From: Spirochaetaceae bacterium
Lineage (GTDB): Bacteria > Spirochaetota > Spirochaetia > SZUA-6 > DRHE01
Direction of reading: 5' to 3'
Assembly (NCBI GenBank): GCA_020353535.1
Contig: CP070696.1
Span: 2,042,561 to 2,106,560, forward strand
Length of the DNA stretch: 64,000 nt
Under the pieces are notes generated by a model, which saw only the letters and a program-made list of their open reading frames with translations, was not told the DNA's origin and searched no databases. Below are positions 1-8,425 of the stretch, in pieces. A program made the translations under genes and the position numbers. Each line of letters begins with the position of its first letter. The first letter of the stretch is position 1.

Positions 1-725
1 ACGGCTCTACCGATGGTACGGACAAATTCTGTTTGAACCAGCTTCGTGAAAATCCCGATACATTCCGGTACCTTAATTTATCCCACACCGGACTACCCGG
101 AAAGGTGCGAAACGCAGGCGCTCGGGAAGCGGAGGGAGAGTATCTTGCTTTCCTCGATTCTGACGATCTGTGGAAGCCGGAGAAGCTGTCTCGCCAGATT
201 GCCTTTTTCGAAGAACACCCAAAGATCCAAATCTGCCACACCCGGGAGATCTGGCAGCGGGGGGATAGGATCGTGTCCCAGGCCGGTCAGAAGCACCGGC
301 GCTCCGGATACATCTTCGCCGATTCCCTGAAAAAGTGCATCATCGGACCTTCCACTGTGATGATGCGAAGGGAGCTGTTCGAGGAGTTTGGCGGATTCCG
401 GGAGGACCTGGAGATCGCCGAAGATTACGAACTCTGGCTGCGGATCAGCGCCAAATATCCGGTGGGCTACATCGATGAACCGCTGGTGATCAAGCGGGGC
501 GGACATCCCGGCCAGCTTTCGGAGAAATACGGTCAGATCGAGATCTTCCGGATTCGGGCACTGCTTCGGAATCTGGAAGAGGGAACCTTTACGGGGGAGC
601 AGCGTGAGCTTGCCGCCCGGGAGCTGGTGCGGAAGTGCCGGATCTATGCGATCGGCTGCGAGAAACGGGGAAAGAGTGAGGAAGCAGGGCGGTACCGGGA
701 GATCGCCGGGCGGTATCAAGAGTGA
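1..725 (+). CDS. Family 2 glycosyltransferase, 3' part (5' end outside window)
   Basis: The reading frame is already open at base 3 and reads GSTDGT before the first in-window start-like codon (TTG at 33). GSTDGT is the end of the DDGSTDGT nucleotide-sugar motif of GT-A family 2 glycosyltransferases, so the gene begins upstream of the window. Then come RNAGAREAEGEYLAFLDSDD, the donor-binding and DXD-type metal region, and ED-Y-ELWLRIS, the acceptor/base region typical of GT2 enzymes that build surface polysaccharides. No membrane segment is visible in this part. The C-terminus is charged and helical (EKRGKSEEAGRYREIAG). It converges on galU, which ends 35 bases downstream on the other strand and makes UDP-glucose. 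Family confidence is high; donor and acceptor sugars cannot be read from the sequence. Confidence 0.85.
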   Translation, partial: GSTDGTDKFCLNQLRENPDTFRYLNLSHTGLPGKVRNAGAREAEGEYLAFLDSDDLWKPEKLSRQIAFFEEHPKIQICHTREIWQRGDRIVSQAGQKHRRSGYIFADSLKKCIIGPSTVMMRRELFEEFGGFREDLEIAEDYELWLRISAKYPVGYIDEPLVIKRGGHPGQLSEKYGQIEIFRIRALLRNLEEGTFTGEQRELAARELVRKCRIYAIGCEKRGKSEEAGRYREIAGRYQE

Positions 726-760
726 CAGAACTGTCTGCTTGAACTCCGATACTTGCTGGA

Positions 761-1603
761 CTACATTAGCTCCTCAACAAAGCGATCGAACACCTCTTTG
801 AGCTCAGGTACTGTTTGAACGTACTGCAGGAGGGATTGGAAGAATCCATCCGGTTTGCCCGTGTCCAGGCGTTGTCCCTCCCAGCGCTTAAACACCACCT
901 TGCCCTGGGCGGCCAGGGCATTCACCGCGGCTACGTGAAAGTACTCTCCCTGACTGGGATCGTGTTTCCGCCAGCCGGCTTCCAGGGCGGGGAAAAACTC
1001 CGGAGTGTAGAGGAACCGTCCGATAGAGGCTTCTTTGCTCGGTTCGGTACCCGGGGGGGCTTTTTCCACTAGTTTTGTCACGTGCAGGCCGTCTTCGGCG
1101 ATGGCGATCGTGCCGTAGCGGTGGATCTCCGGAGGATCGAACACTGTTGACAGCACGCTGCAGCCGGTCCGCTCGTAGGTGTCGATCAGCTGCCTGGACA
1201 GAGGTACTTCGCCGATGTGCAAGTCGTCGGGATAGGCTACCACGATAGGTTCCTCCCCGACGAAGGGGCGGGCGGCCAGCAATGCGTGGCCGGTTCCGAG
1301 CATCTCCTGTTGGCGGACAAAGAAGAATCGAGCTTTCGGCGGTCGGATCTTCTCCAGCTTCTCCTGCGATCCCTCGGCTTTGAAAATCGATTCTAGCTCG
1401 ATCTCCCTGTCCAGGTAGTCTTCCAGAGCCTTCTTGCGCCGGGAGGTGACCACCAGGATCTCCTCGATTCCCGATCGCAGGAACTCCTCGATGATGAAAT
1501 CGATCGAGGGTTTGTCGACCAAGGGCAGCATCTCTTTGGGCACGGTTTTGGTAACCGGCAGAAAGCGGGTCCCGTATCCGGCCGCCAGTATCACGCCTTT
1601 CAC
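761..1603 (-). CDS. galU: UTP--glucose-1-phosphate uridylyltransferase
   Basis: Cytoplasmic enzyme making UDP-glucose from UTP and glucose-1-phosphate for glycan synthesis. The N-terminus VKGVILAAGYGTRFLPVTK is the nucleotidyltransferase signature; KEMLPLVDKPSIDFIIEE, QQEMLGTGHALLAARP and VAYPDDL follow in GalU order. The length, 280 residues, is normal. The GTG start at 1603 is chosen because the minus strand carries AAGGAGGA 5-6 bases upstream and homology begins exactly there; the open frame runs on to 2596 but that part is a shadow of the symporter gene. A consensus-like promoter (-35 at 1660-1665, -10 at 1637-1642) precedes it. The gene is divergent from the symporter. Confidence 0.95.
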   Translation of the reverse strand: MKGVILAAGYGTRFLPVTKTVPKEMLPLVDKPSIDFIIEEFLRSGIEEILVVTSRRKKALEDYLDREIELESIFKAEGSQEKLEKIRPPKARFFFVRQQEMLGTGHALLAARPFVGEEPIVVAYPDDLHIGEVPLSRQLIDTYERTGCSVLSTVFDPPEIHRYGTIAIAEDGLHVTKLVEKAPPGTEPSKEASIGRFLYTPEFFPALEAGWRKHDPSQGEYFHVAAVNALAAQGKVVFKRWEGQRLDTGKPDGFFQSLLQYVQTVPELKEVFDRFVEELM

Positions 1604-1636
1604 AGGCTCCTCCTTACGTCTGCGGGAGTACAAGGG

Positions 1637-1665
1637 ATTATACACGGGAGCGCCGGACCGCTCAA
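1637..1665 (-). promoter_or_regulatory. Sigma-70-type promoter for galU
   Basis: On the minus strand TTGAGC (1665-1660) and a perfect TATAAT (1642-1637) are separated by 17 bases. The galU GTG lies about 35 bases downstream. Confidence 0.65.
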
Positions 1666-1727
1666 TGGAGAAGGCTTCGCATCCGAAACGGCGGTGCGGT
1701 AGGCGCCGGTCCTCCGGTCCGCTCAAT
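1653..1727 (+). repeat. Direct repeat in galU/symporter intergenic region
   Basis: CCGGACCGCTCAAT at 1653-1666 and CCGGTCCGCTCAAT at 1714-1727 differ at one base. The first copy covers the -35 box of the galU promoter; the second abuts the -35 box of the symporter promoter. Both copies face the same way. They may be a shared operator; no regulator is known. Confidence 0.45.
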
Positions 1728-1756
1728 TGACCAAGACGGAGAGAATCGGCTACATT
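1727..1756 (+). promoter_or_regulatory. Candidate promoter for the symporter
   Basis: TTGACC (1727-1732), an 18-base spacer and TACATT (1751-1756). The start codon lies about 30 bases further on, after the ribosome site AGGGGAGG. Confidence 0.45.
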
Positions 1757-1786
1757 CGGTTGTTGAACATAGGGGAGGCGTGACTC

Positions 1787-3013
1787 GTGAAAATCTGGAT
1801 CAAGATACTGGTTGGCAGCATACTGGGCGTTGTGTTGGGGATCTTTCTGCCCGGAACGGAAAAGGCCATGGAGCTGTTTTCCTACGTCAACCGTCTGTTC
1901 ATCCAGATCGGTCGTTACGTGGTCTTTCCTCTCGTGTTCTTCGCCCTGGTGGCGGGCACCTACGAGTTGAAGCGGGAGAAGAAGATCTTTCGGGTTTACG
2001 GCAGAACCGTACTCTATCTGCTGCTTTCTACGGCTCTGCTCATCGTAGTGGGCATGGTGACGGTATTGGTCTTCAGTCCGGAGCGAATTCCCATCATCGT
2101 GGAACAGGAAGAGGCGATCCGTCTGCCCGGGCTCAAGGATACGCTGCTGGTAATATTCCCGCAGAACCTGTTCCAGGTTCTGGTGGGATCGGGAAGCGTC
2201 ATGCTTCCTCTGGTGTTTTTTGCCTTTCTGCTGGGGGTGAACCTGACCTTCGACCTGCGTGTCACCAGCCCGGTGGTGCAGCTGACCGATTCGTTGAACC
2301 GCATCTTCTACCACATAAACTCGCTTCTCTGCGAGCTGTTCGGCTTCGCCATGATCGTGATCACGGCCTACTTCGTCATGACGGTCAAACAATACGAGCT
2401 GGTTCTGTTCAAGCAGATGCTGATCATTATCGGTATCGACAGCGCCCTGGTTATCTTTGCCATATTTCCCATTCTGCTGTATTTTCTCGGAGGCCGGCAG
2501 AATCCCTACAAGTGGTTGTACGCGGTGCTCGCACCGGCTCTGACCGCCTTTTTCAGCGGCGACAACTATCTGTCGGTGGTCATGCTGGCCAAACATGGCA
2601 AAGAGAATCTGGGCGTTCCCCGCCGGGTGGGTTCGGCGGTGTACCCGTTGTTTGCCCTATTCGGCCGGGCCGGAACCGCGCTGGTGGCTAGCGCCACCTT
2701 CCTGCTGGTTCTCAAGTCCTACTCAAGCCTGGAAATTACCTTTGTCCAGGTGCTTTGGACCCTGCTGTTCTCCCTGTTCATCTCCCTGATTTTGGGAACG
2801 GTGCCCGGGCTGGGCTCCTACGTGGCCCTGTCCACACTCTGCGCCATCTACGGGCGGGGACTGCAGGAGGGCTATCTGATCCTGCGGCCGATCGCCCCTC
2901 TGCTGATCAGTTTCGGGGTATTGTTGGACGTGCTGACTTCCGCCTTCATTTCCCTGCTGGTCGCCAGACACGAGCAGGTCGCCGAGGATGTCGATATCTA
3001 CGATTATGTCTAA
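1787..3013 (+). CDS. Dicarboxylate/amino acid:cation symporter (DAACS/SDF family)
   Basis: Predicted inner-membrane secondary transporter of 408 residues, normal for the GltP/DctA family. It opens with a hydrophobic helix (KILVGSILGVVLGIFLP, the glycine-rich TM1 of SDF carriers) and has about eight hydrophobic segments. RLFIQIGRYVVFPLVFFAL matches the conserved region after TM2, and the C-terminal half holds SLFISLILGTVPGLGSYVALS and a last helix ending LTSAFISLLVARHEQ. The usual serine-rich reentrant loop and NMDGT motif are weak: SGDNYLSVVMLAKHG and GSAVYPLFALFGRAGTAL stand at those places. This is therefore a divergent member whose substrate and coupling ion cannot be predicted. GTG start at 1787 follows AGGGGAGG. 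It converges on the next gene with a 4-base overlap of stop codons. Confidence 0.8.
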   Translation: MKIWIKILVGSILGVVLGIFLPGTEKAMELFSYVNRLFIQIGRYVVFPLVFFALVAGTYELKREKKIFRVYGRTVLYLLLSTALLIVVGMVTVLVFSPERIPIIVEQEEAIRLPGLKDTLLVIFPQNLFQVLVGSGSVMLPLVFFAFLLGVNLTFDLRVTSPVVQLTDSLNRIFYHINSLLCELFGFAMIVITAYFVMTVKQYELVLFKQMLIIIGIDSALVIFAIFPILLYFLGGRQNPYKWLYAVLAPALTAFFSGDNYLSVVMLAKHGKENLGVPRRVGSAVYPLFALFGRAGTALVASATFLLVLKSYSSLEITFVQVLWTLLFSLFISLILGTVPGLGSYVALSTLCAIYGRGLQEGYLILRPIAPLLISFGVLLDVLTSAFISLLVARHEQVAEDVDIYDYV

Positions 3014-3660
3014 GATTCTTTCGAAGGGAGATGCCAGATCACGCTGACCAATCCGCATACGAGCAGCCCCTCGGGGAAGGGCAGATCCTCTTCGTCCCAC
3101 AGTAAGTACAGAGGCCAAGAGGCCCGCAGAGACAGCTTCAGATCGATATTCTCCTGGATCCTGTAGGTTCCGAAAATTCCGGTCTCCGGATAGACAAATC
3201 GGAAGGCGTAGAAATAGCTCACAGTGTCGCCGTAATCCTGGCTTGCATCGGGAAACAGAGGAATCGGGATGCGCAGAAGTGCCGACAGACCGAAGTCCGT
3301 CCCCAGGCTGAAGGATTCCCTTTTCAAGAAACTGTAGGCCAGACGAAAATCACCGAGGATGCACACCACGGCGAAATCCCGGTGTTCAGGTTCTGCCGGG
3401 CTGGCCCTGTTGTTGGCGTACTGGTAGTAGGTGCCGGTGAGCAGAAAGGAAGTTTCCAGGTCGAAAATCCACAGTGTCCTGGGGATTTGAAAGGTCATGC
3501 CGATCGCAGGCAGGATAGGGCTGGGAGCGCTCTGTGAATCCGTGGAGCCTATGATAAACAGTCCCCCGTCCAGCTCCAAAGTATCCAGAGCCGGAAGGGG
3601 GACACCGCTAAGGAGGAAGCTCATGAAAACGATGAGAAAAGTGCCGGTTCTTTTTCTCAT
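3010..3660 (-). CDS. Exported protein of unknown function, possible outer-membrane barrel
   Basis: I recognise no family. The N-terminus MRKRTGTFLIVFMSFLLSGVPLPALD has a basic n-region, hydrophobic core and small residues fitting signal peptidase I cleavage. The mature part of about 190 residues is rich in aromatic and alternating hydrophobic stretches (IFDLETSFLLTGTYYQYAN, DLKLSLRASWPLYLLW), compatible with beta strands of a small barrel. ATG at 3660 is preferred for its signal peptide; ATG at 3666 would add only MG. The gene starts about 27 bases after the upstream lipoprotein gene and is probably the last gene of the run pfk-proS-lipoprotein-this. Confidence 0.6.
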   Translation of the reverse strand: MRKRTGTFLIVFMSFLLSGVPLPALDTLELDGGLFIIGSTDSQSAPSPILPAIGMTFQIPRTLWIFDLETSFLLTGTYYQYANNRASPAEPEHRDFAVVCILGDFRLAYSFLKRESFSLGTDFGLSALLRIPIPLFPDASQDYGDTVSYFYAFRFVYPETGIFGTYRIQENIDLKLSLRASWPLYLLWDEEDLPFPEGLLVCGLVSVIWHLPSKES

Positions 3661-3686
3661 TCCCATACCTAAATGTAGCACACTTC

Positions 3687-4790
3687 CTAAGGAATTAAAG
3701 GAAAGGTAGTAAAAAAAATACCCGCCGCTCCGACATCGGTAAAGGCAGTCTGTTCCCAACTGGCGAACATATACGGACCGTTCAGCAGCAGGTCGCGGTA
3801 GAGGAAATGCTCTGGCAGCGCGGGTAGCCGTAAGCGGCGAACCTGGCGAGATCCGGAAGATGCTTGCAGCAGCAAACCGTCGGGCAGGAGCAGCAGCAGA
3901 TGCTCATTCCGACTGACTCCGGAGAGGGAAAACAGACGTATCTCCTCGGCGCTTGTAAAATCGGCGGGATGGTACTCGAAGCGACGCAGCAGAGGGCGAC
4001 CCTCGGAACGGATATGGATGTGGTACGCGGTGCTGATTCCTGGATCATCGAGGAGGCGGCGGGATGCGGCCAGCAGCACCTGGACGGCATCCACATCTTG
4101 AGTGTCCCGGAAAGCGTACGATTTTCTGTAGCTCAGCTCCCCGGTCTCTTCCTCCTCAGAATTGTCCAGATTGAAACGAGAATAGGAGAACAGGGTGCGG
4201 TTGCGGTCGCTGTATTTCCACTGGAAGTAGAACTCCTGCTCCGATACGGGAATAAAGCCGACCGCCTCCCAGTCGGGATGCTGCTCCTGATAGGGGGGCG
4301 TAAGAAACTCGTAAACTCCCGTAGGGATGATGAGCCGCAGCAGACTGATGCCCTGCAGCTTCAGCTCCGTCTCACTGACCAGATTCAGAAGTCTGTTGAA
4401 GTAGAGGTGACATATAAGGGAATCCCGATCGGAACCCCCTTCGGAAATCAGGGTGGTCAGCGTGCGGTACCGGAAGATCAGGGGGTCGTAGAAGTACTTG
4501 AAATCCAGTTCTTCCCCTGCCGGAAAAGTGATCTCTGCGATACCGTGTCCGTTTACACCCAGATACACCCGATCCTCCAGGGCGACCAGATCGGAGACAC
4601 GGCCCTGCACGGTCCAGGGTTGGAAAGGAATTTCAAGAAGTTGGCGCTGTTCGAGCACCGGTGTGAAGTGGCCCTTATCGATCTGATAGAAGGTGCCGCT
4701 GAGGGGTTCCGCGCTTTCCGGCTCTGTCGCTCCCCCCCGACAGCCGGTCAAGGCTATCGAAACGCCCAGGGTGAGAACGATCAGAAGCAT
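3687..4790 (-). CDS. Predicted lipoprotein of unknown function
   Basis: The translation from ATG 4790 begins MLLIVLTLGVSIALTGC, a type II signal peptide with lipobox LTGC and Cys17 as the lipidated residue. The mature protein of about 350 residues has no motif that I recognise; it contains beta-like repeats (GRVSDLVALEDRVYLGVNGHGIAEI, LLLLLPDGLLLQASSG) that could be propeller blades, which is inference. No good ribosome site stands before the ATG, and the frame stays open upstream into the proS 3' end without another ATG or GTG near, so the start rests on the signal peptide. It lies 55 bases downstream of proS in the same direction. Confidence 0.7.
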   Translation of the reverse strand: MLLIVLTLGVSIALTGCRGGATEPESAEPLSGTFYQIDKGHFTPVLEQRQLLEIPFQPWTVQGRVSDLVALEDRVYLGVNGHGIAEITFPAGEELDFKYFYDPLIFRYRTLTTLISEGGSDRDSLICHLYFNRLLNLVSETELKLQGISLLRLIIPTGVYEFLTPPYQEQHPDWEAVGFIPVSEQEFYFQWKYSDRNRTLFSYSRFNLDNSEEEETGELSYRKSYAFRDTQDVDAVQVLLAASRRLLDDPGISTAYHIHIRSEGRPLLRRFEYHPADFTSAEEIRLFSLSGVSRNEHLLLLLPDGLLLQASSGSRQVRRLRLPALPEHFLYRDLLLNGPYMFASWEQTAFTDVGAAGIFFTTFPLIP

Positions 4791-4845
4791 GGAGAGTGAC
4801 AGGGGATGAAGAACCGCCGATTGAGCGGCACGGGTGGGGTGAAGT

Positions 4846-6276
4846 TTAGTAGGCTTTGGCAAACACGGCAAGCTCTGTCGCCTTTTCTCCGCAGAGGATG
4901 CAGCTTTTATCCGGAAGCTGGTTTCGACCCATGGGCAGAACCCGGATCGTGGCTTTGGTCTCTTCCTTGATCTTTGTTTCGCACTCGGAATTACCGCACC
5001 AGCTGCTCTCGACAAAGCCGCCCTGCTCCTCGATAAGCTGTTTGAAGCTCTGATAGTCTTGCGCCTGGTGGGTGTTCTCCTTGCGAAAGGTCAGAGCCCG
5101 GTGATAGAGACTGTTTTGGATCTCTTCCAGAAGCTGTTTGACCCTTGTTTCTGCCTCAGAGATGGGTACCGGAATCTTTTTGTGGGTATCCCGACGAACC
5201 AGAAGCGCCTGACCTTTTTCCATGTCCTTGGGTCCGACCTCGATGCGGATGGGTATGCCCTGAAGCTCCGCCTCGGCGAACTTCCAGCCCGGGGAGTTCT
5301 GGTCGTCTTCGTCGATCTGGACGGCAACCTGGTTTTTAAGCCGTTCGAACAGCTTGCGGGCGTAGCCGATCACTTCGGCCTTGTTCTCGTTCTTGAATAT
5401 TGGCACGATCATCACCTGCACCGGCGCCAGAACCGGCGGCAGGACCAGGCCGCGGTCGTCGGAATGGGTCATGATCAGCGCGCCCACTAAGCGGGTGGAT
5501 ACACCCCAGGAGGTGGCCCACACGTAGTCCAGGGTTCCGTCCTTGGTCTGGAAGGTCACGTCAAAGGCCTTGGCAAAGTTCTGACCCAGGTTGTGGGATG
5601 TGCCGGCCTGCAGCGCCCGCTTGTCCTGCATCAGTCCCTCGATGGCGTATGTTTGCACCGCCCCGGCAAATTTCTCGCTCTCGCTCTTGATCCCCGCAAT
5701 CACGGGAAGGGCCATGTACTCCTCTGCGAATTTCTTGTAGACCATCAGCATCTTGAGGGTCTCTTCCTGAGCCTCCTCTGCCGTGGCATGGGCGGTGTGG
5801 CCCTCCTGCCAGAGGAATTCCGTGGTGCGCAGGAATAGCCGGGTGCGTTTCTCCCAGCGGATCACGTTAGCCCACTGGTTGATCAGCAGGGGTAGATCCC
5901 GGTAGGACTGGATCCACTTCTTATACATGCTCCAGATGATCGTTTCCGAAGTGGGTCGCAGGATCAGCGGCTCCTCCAGCTGTTCCCCACCGGCATGGGT
6001 GACCACGGCCAGTTCGGGGGAAAAGCCCTCCACGTGCTCCGCTTCTTTCTTCAAAAAACTGTCCGGAATCAGCATGGGAAAGTAGGCATTCTGGTGGCCC
6101 GTTTCTTTGAACAGATTGTCCAGGCCGGCCTTCATCTTTTCCCACAGGGCGAAACCTCTGGGCCGGATGACCATGCAGCCCTTTACCGGCGCATAGTCGG
6201 CCAGTTTGGACTGGATGATGGTATCCACGTACCACTGGGAATAGTTCTCCGCTCTGGGGGTGATGCGCTCAGCCAT
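4846..6276 (-). CDS. proS: Proline--tRNA ligase, short archaeal/eukaryal type
   Basis: Charges tRNA-Pro. The 476-residue protein is the short class II form that lacks the inserted editing domain of E. coli ProS. Class II motif 2 reads [24 protein letters not shown], proline-binding residues lie in [13 protein letters not shown], and the C-terminal zinc-binding extension shows [13 protein letters not shown] and CILCGEKA, ending in the typical terminal Tyr (FAKAY). ATG 6276 overlaps the stop of the phosphofructokinase gene by one base (TAATG), so translation is likely coupled. This ProS type occurs in spirochaetes, some Firmicutes and archaea. Confidence 0.95.
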   Translation of the reverse strand: MAERITPRAENYSQWYVDTIIQSKLADYAPVKGCMVIRPRGFALWEKMKAGLDNLFKETGHQNAYFPMLIPDSFLKKEAEHVEGFSPELAVVTHAGGEQLEEPLILRPTSETIIWSMYKKWIQSYRDLPLLINQWANVIRWEKRTRLFLRTTEFLWQEGHTAHATAEEAQEETLKMLMVYKKFAEEYMALPVIAGIKSESEKFAGAVQTYAIEGLMQDKRALQAGTSHNLGQNFAKAFDVTFQTKDGTLDYVWATSWGVSTRLVGALIMTHSDDRGLVLPPVLAPVQVMIVPIFKNENKAEVIGYARKLFERLKNQVAVQIDEDDQNSPGWKFAEAELQGIPIRIEVGPKDMEKGQALLVRRDTHKKIPVPISEAETRVKQLLEEIQNSLYHRALTFRKENTHQAQDYQSFKQLIEEQGGFVESSWCGNSECETKIKEETKATIRVLPMGRNQLPDKSCILCGEKATELAVFAKAY

Positions 6277-7496
6277 TACAGGTATCGGATGCTCTTTCTA
6301 TGTTCGTGACGGAACTTGGGGGTGTAGGTCACGGGCTGTCGACCGAAGCAGACACCCAGTTCCTCGTACAGCGACAACATCTCCACGTCCACGTGTCGCT
6401 GGACGATCGCGTCTTCTGTCGGTATGTAGTTGATCTCCCCCCGGATCACGCTGGCCACGGTCACACCGGTAATGCCCTCCATCAGCAGGAAAACCGCCGC
6501 TGCCCCGGCCTCCTTTCCGAAATTGACGTCGAAGGCGGAGGTGTCGCCGCAGCGCACCAGGTGTCCCGGCAGGACCTCTCGGGCTTCGGGGATCTCATAG
6601 ACTCCGGGTACGAACATGCCCATCTCCTTCATGAACGCCTTGATCTCCGGATCCGCCTTCATCCGGTCGTCGAGCTGTTTGCGTACGTACTTGCCGGCTC
6701 CGGCCAGCTTCACGTGTCCGAAGGAATCCTTGCCTACACTTTCATCGGTGATGTGTTCACCTTTGACATCGGTGATTCCCTCCGCCACCACAATGGAATA
6801 GGTTCCCGCCCGTACGTCGCTCTCCCGTACCCGCTCTATGTAGGTGCGTTTCATGTGCTCATAGACCACGTCGAAATCGACGGGAACCTCTGGGATGAGG
6901 ATACAATCCGCGTCCGCTCCCAAGCCGCCCCGGAAAGCGGTATGACCGGCGTAGCGGCCGAAAACCTCAACGATCATAATGCGGTTGTGGCTCATCCCGG
7001 TGGTTTTCAGCTCCTCGACAAAGGTCGAGATGCGATTGATCGCCGAGTCCGCCCCTACGGAGTAGGTCTGCAGATCCAGGTCCATGGTCTTGGGGGCATG
7101 CACGCAGGGGATGTTGTGATTACTCAGATCCACGACCACGCTGCCCGTATCATCCCCTCCGGAGATCACCAGCCCCCCGATGTTGAACTTCTTCAGTCCG
7201 TCCACGATCCGCCTGTAGCGGTTTTCGTCGGGAATCTTGGAGATCTTAACCCGGGAATGGCCGGCCTCGGAACCGGCCAGGCTGGAATGCACGTGGCCGA
7301 TCCGGCTCTCATCCAAAAGCACGAGCTTGTCCGTGTCCACTAGGTTGTACAATCCGGCGTAACCGTTGGGGATCACAAAGGGTTTGATCCCCTGAGCCAG
7401 GGCCATCTGAGCGGCGCCACGAATTACGGCGTTCAGACCGCCGGCATCGCCCCCCGAAGTGATGATGCCGATGTTCTGGATCGTCGTTCTTGCCAT
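6276..7496 (-). CDS. pfp: Pyrophosphate-dependent 6-phosphofructokinase
   Basis: Phosphorylates fructose-6-phosphate to the 1,6-bisphosphate, probably using PPi. N-terminal [18 protein letters not shown] is the phosphoryl-donor loop. Donor type is read at two places: GGDDT (Asp116, where ATP enzymes carry Gly) and PKTMDLD (Lys136, where ATP enzymes have Gly in PGTIDND). Both favour PPi in the family's established structure-function rules. [10 protein letters not shown] and PEVPVDFD complete the active site. Length 406 is usual for the PPi clade. A strong promoter lies at 7552-7580 and AGGAG lies ten bases before ATG. It is the first gene of a run with proS. A membrane pyrophosphatase (22864-25155) uses the same metabolite. 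Confidence 0.92.
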   Translation of the reverse strand: MARTTIQNIGIITSGGDAGGLNAVIRGAAQMALAQGIKPFVIPNGYAGLYNLVDTDKLVLLDESRIGHVHSSLAGSEAGHSRVKISKIPDENRYRRIVDGLKKFNIGGLVISGGDDTGSVVVDLSNHNIPCVHAPKTMDLDLQTYSVGADSAINRISTFVEELKTTGMSHNRIMIVEVFGRYAGHTAFRGGLGADADCILIPEVPVDFDVVYEHMKRTYIERVRESDVRAGTYSIVVAEGITDVKGEHITDESVGKDSFGHVKLAGAGKYVRKQLDDRMKADPEIKAFMKEMGMFVPGVYEIPEAREVLPGHLVRCGDTSAFDVNFGKEAGAAAVFLLMEGITGVTVASVIRGEINYIPTEDAIVQRHVDVEMLSLYEELGVCFGRQPVTYTPKFRHEHRKSIRYL

Positions 7497-7551
7497 CTAA
7501 GTTTTCTCCTGTAACGTTCAGGTAGGACAGCAATCTGTTTAATTGACGGGC

Positions 7552-7580
7552 ATTTTAAAGTTATGGAGATTGGGTGTCAA
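7552..7580 (-). promoter_or_regulatory. Sigma-70-type promoter for pfk-proS
   Basis: On the minus strand TTGACA (7580-7575), a 17-base spacer and TAAAAT (7557-7552), close to full consensus. The predicted leader is about 50 bases and contains the ribosome site. Confidence 0.75.
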
Positions 7581-7595
7581 GGTCGAAGGGTAAAT

Positions 7596-8282
7596 CTAGG
7601 GCTTTAGCGTTTCCACCATGTAGCGGATGTTCACACCGGTGGAATCCTGTTCCTCCCGCTCGATCACGATGACCACGGAGCGATCGTCCGGAGCCAGCAG
7701 CACCTGCTTGATCTTGTAACGTCGGACCCCTTTTCGCCAGTAGTCGGGGAGTCCCACGGTGTGCGTGGTGAAGCGGTCCGAGGTTTCCTCCACCGTAACC
7801 AAGAGGTGAAAGGAGGAGCTCACCTCAGTGCCGCTGCCCCGTGCGGATTGGACAAGGGTGATGCGGTACTTCTTCTTGCCCTGGAAATCCCGAAACTCGA
7901 GCTGACTCTTGGGTTCCGCTCCGTCCAGCAGGATATAGACCAGCCGCCCGGTCAGAACGTGGTTGATTCCCCACCGCTTCTTCAGCTCGACGGAATCAGT
8001 CAAGAGATTGAACAGCGCGCCCTGGCCGTCGAGCCCAGGCTGGATCGGGTGGTCATAGGTTGCTTTCTCTACCCCACCGGGAACGAAGCGGTTGGCCGCC
8101 ACGTCGACCACGAACAGTTCCGCATAGGGCAGGGCGGTCTTTTCTGCGGCGCCGTATTGGGCGAACATGAAATACTTGCTGTCCGCAGAGAAGCCAAGAT
8201 TTTGAAAGCTGGCAAGGTCACCCGCGAACAACAGGCCGCAGGCGGCAAAAAAAACAACAATCAGGAAACCTCTAATGCGCAT
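7596..8282 (-). CDS. Predicted secreted protein, DUF2259-like
   Basis: 228 residues. MRIRGFLIVVFFAACGLLFAGD is a signal peptide. FQNLGFSADSKYFMFAQYG just after it resembles the start of DUF2259 proteins, which I know mainly from spirochaetes; no biochemical role is known to me. The body contains AELFVVDVAANRFVPGG and ends with DDRSVVIVIEREEQDSTGVNIRYMVETL, resembling WD/YncE-like strand patterns. The start at 8282 is chosen because AGGAG ends five bases upstream; an ATG at 8300 lacks a site and would bury the signal peptide. Divergent from the next gene. Confidence 0.75.
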   Translation of the reverse strand: MRIRGFLIVVFFAACGLLFAGDLASFQNLGFSADSKYFMFAQYGAAEKTALPYAELFVVDVAANRFVPGGVEKATYDHPIQPGLDGQGALFNLLTDSVELKKRWGINHVLTGRLVYILLDGAEPKSQLEFRDFQGKKKYRITLVQSARGSGTEVSSSFHLLVTVEETSDRFTTHTVGLPDYWRKGVRRYKIKQVLLAPDDRSVVIVIEREEQDSTGVNIRYMVETLKP

Positions 8283-8392
8283 AGGAACTCCTATAGACAA
8301 TATCGTACAGTTCTCGGTTTTCTGTAGGTTTTTTGCATCGGTATCTGTGCTCGTTGTCGCATGAGCTTTTCAAATACGCGTAAAATGTGCGA

Positions 8393-8408
8393 GTATTCAC
8401 CTGAATAC
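8393..8408. repeat. Inverted repeat in a divergent intergenic region
   Basis: GTATTC-ACCT-GAATAC, 18 bases before the ATG at 8426. It is a possible operator or small hairpin; nothing else is clear in 8301-8425. Confidence 0.3.
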
Positions 8409-8425
8409 CTGTTCCTACAAACCGT

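Noticed and set aside
1604..2596. N-terminal extension of the galU frame to 611 residues
   Set aside because: It is the antisense of the symporter gene, has no family content, and a GTG with a strong ribosome site starts galU exactly where homology begins.
1787..3013. Assigning the symporter as the DctA partner of the DctB/DctD-like pair at 41990-44477
   Set aside because: They are 39 kb apart, the symporter has a sigma-70-type promoter candidate, and the activator lies beside the hydrogenase sigma-54 promoter.
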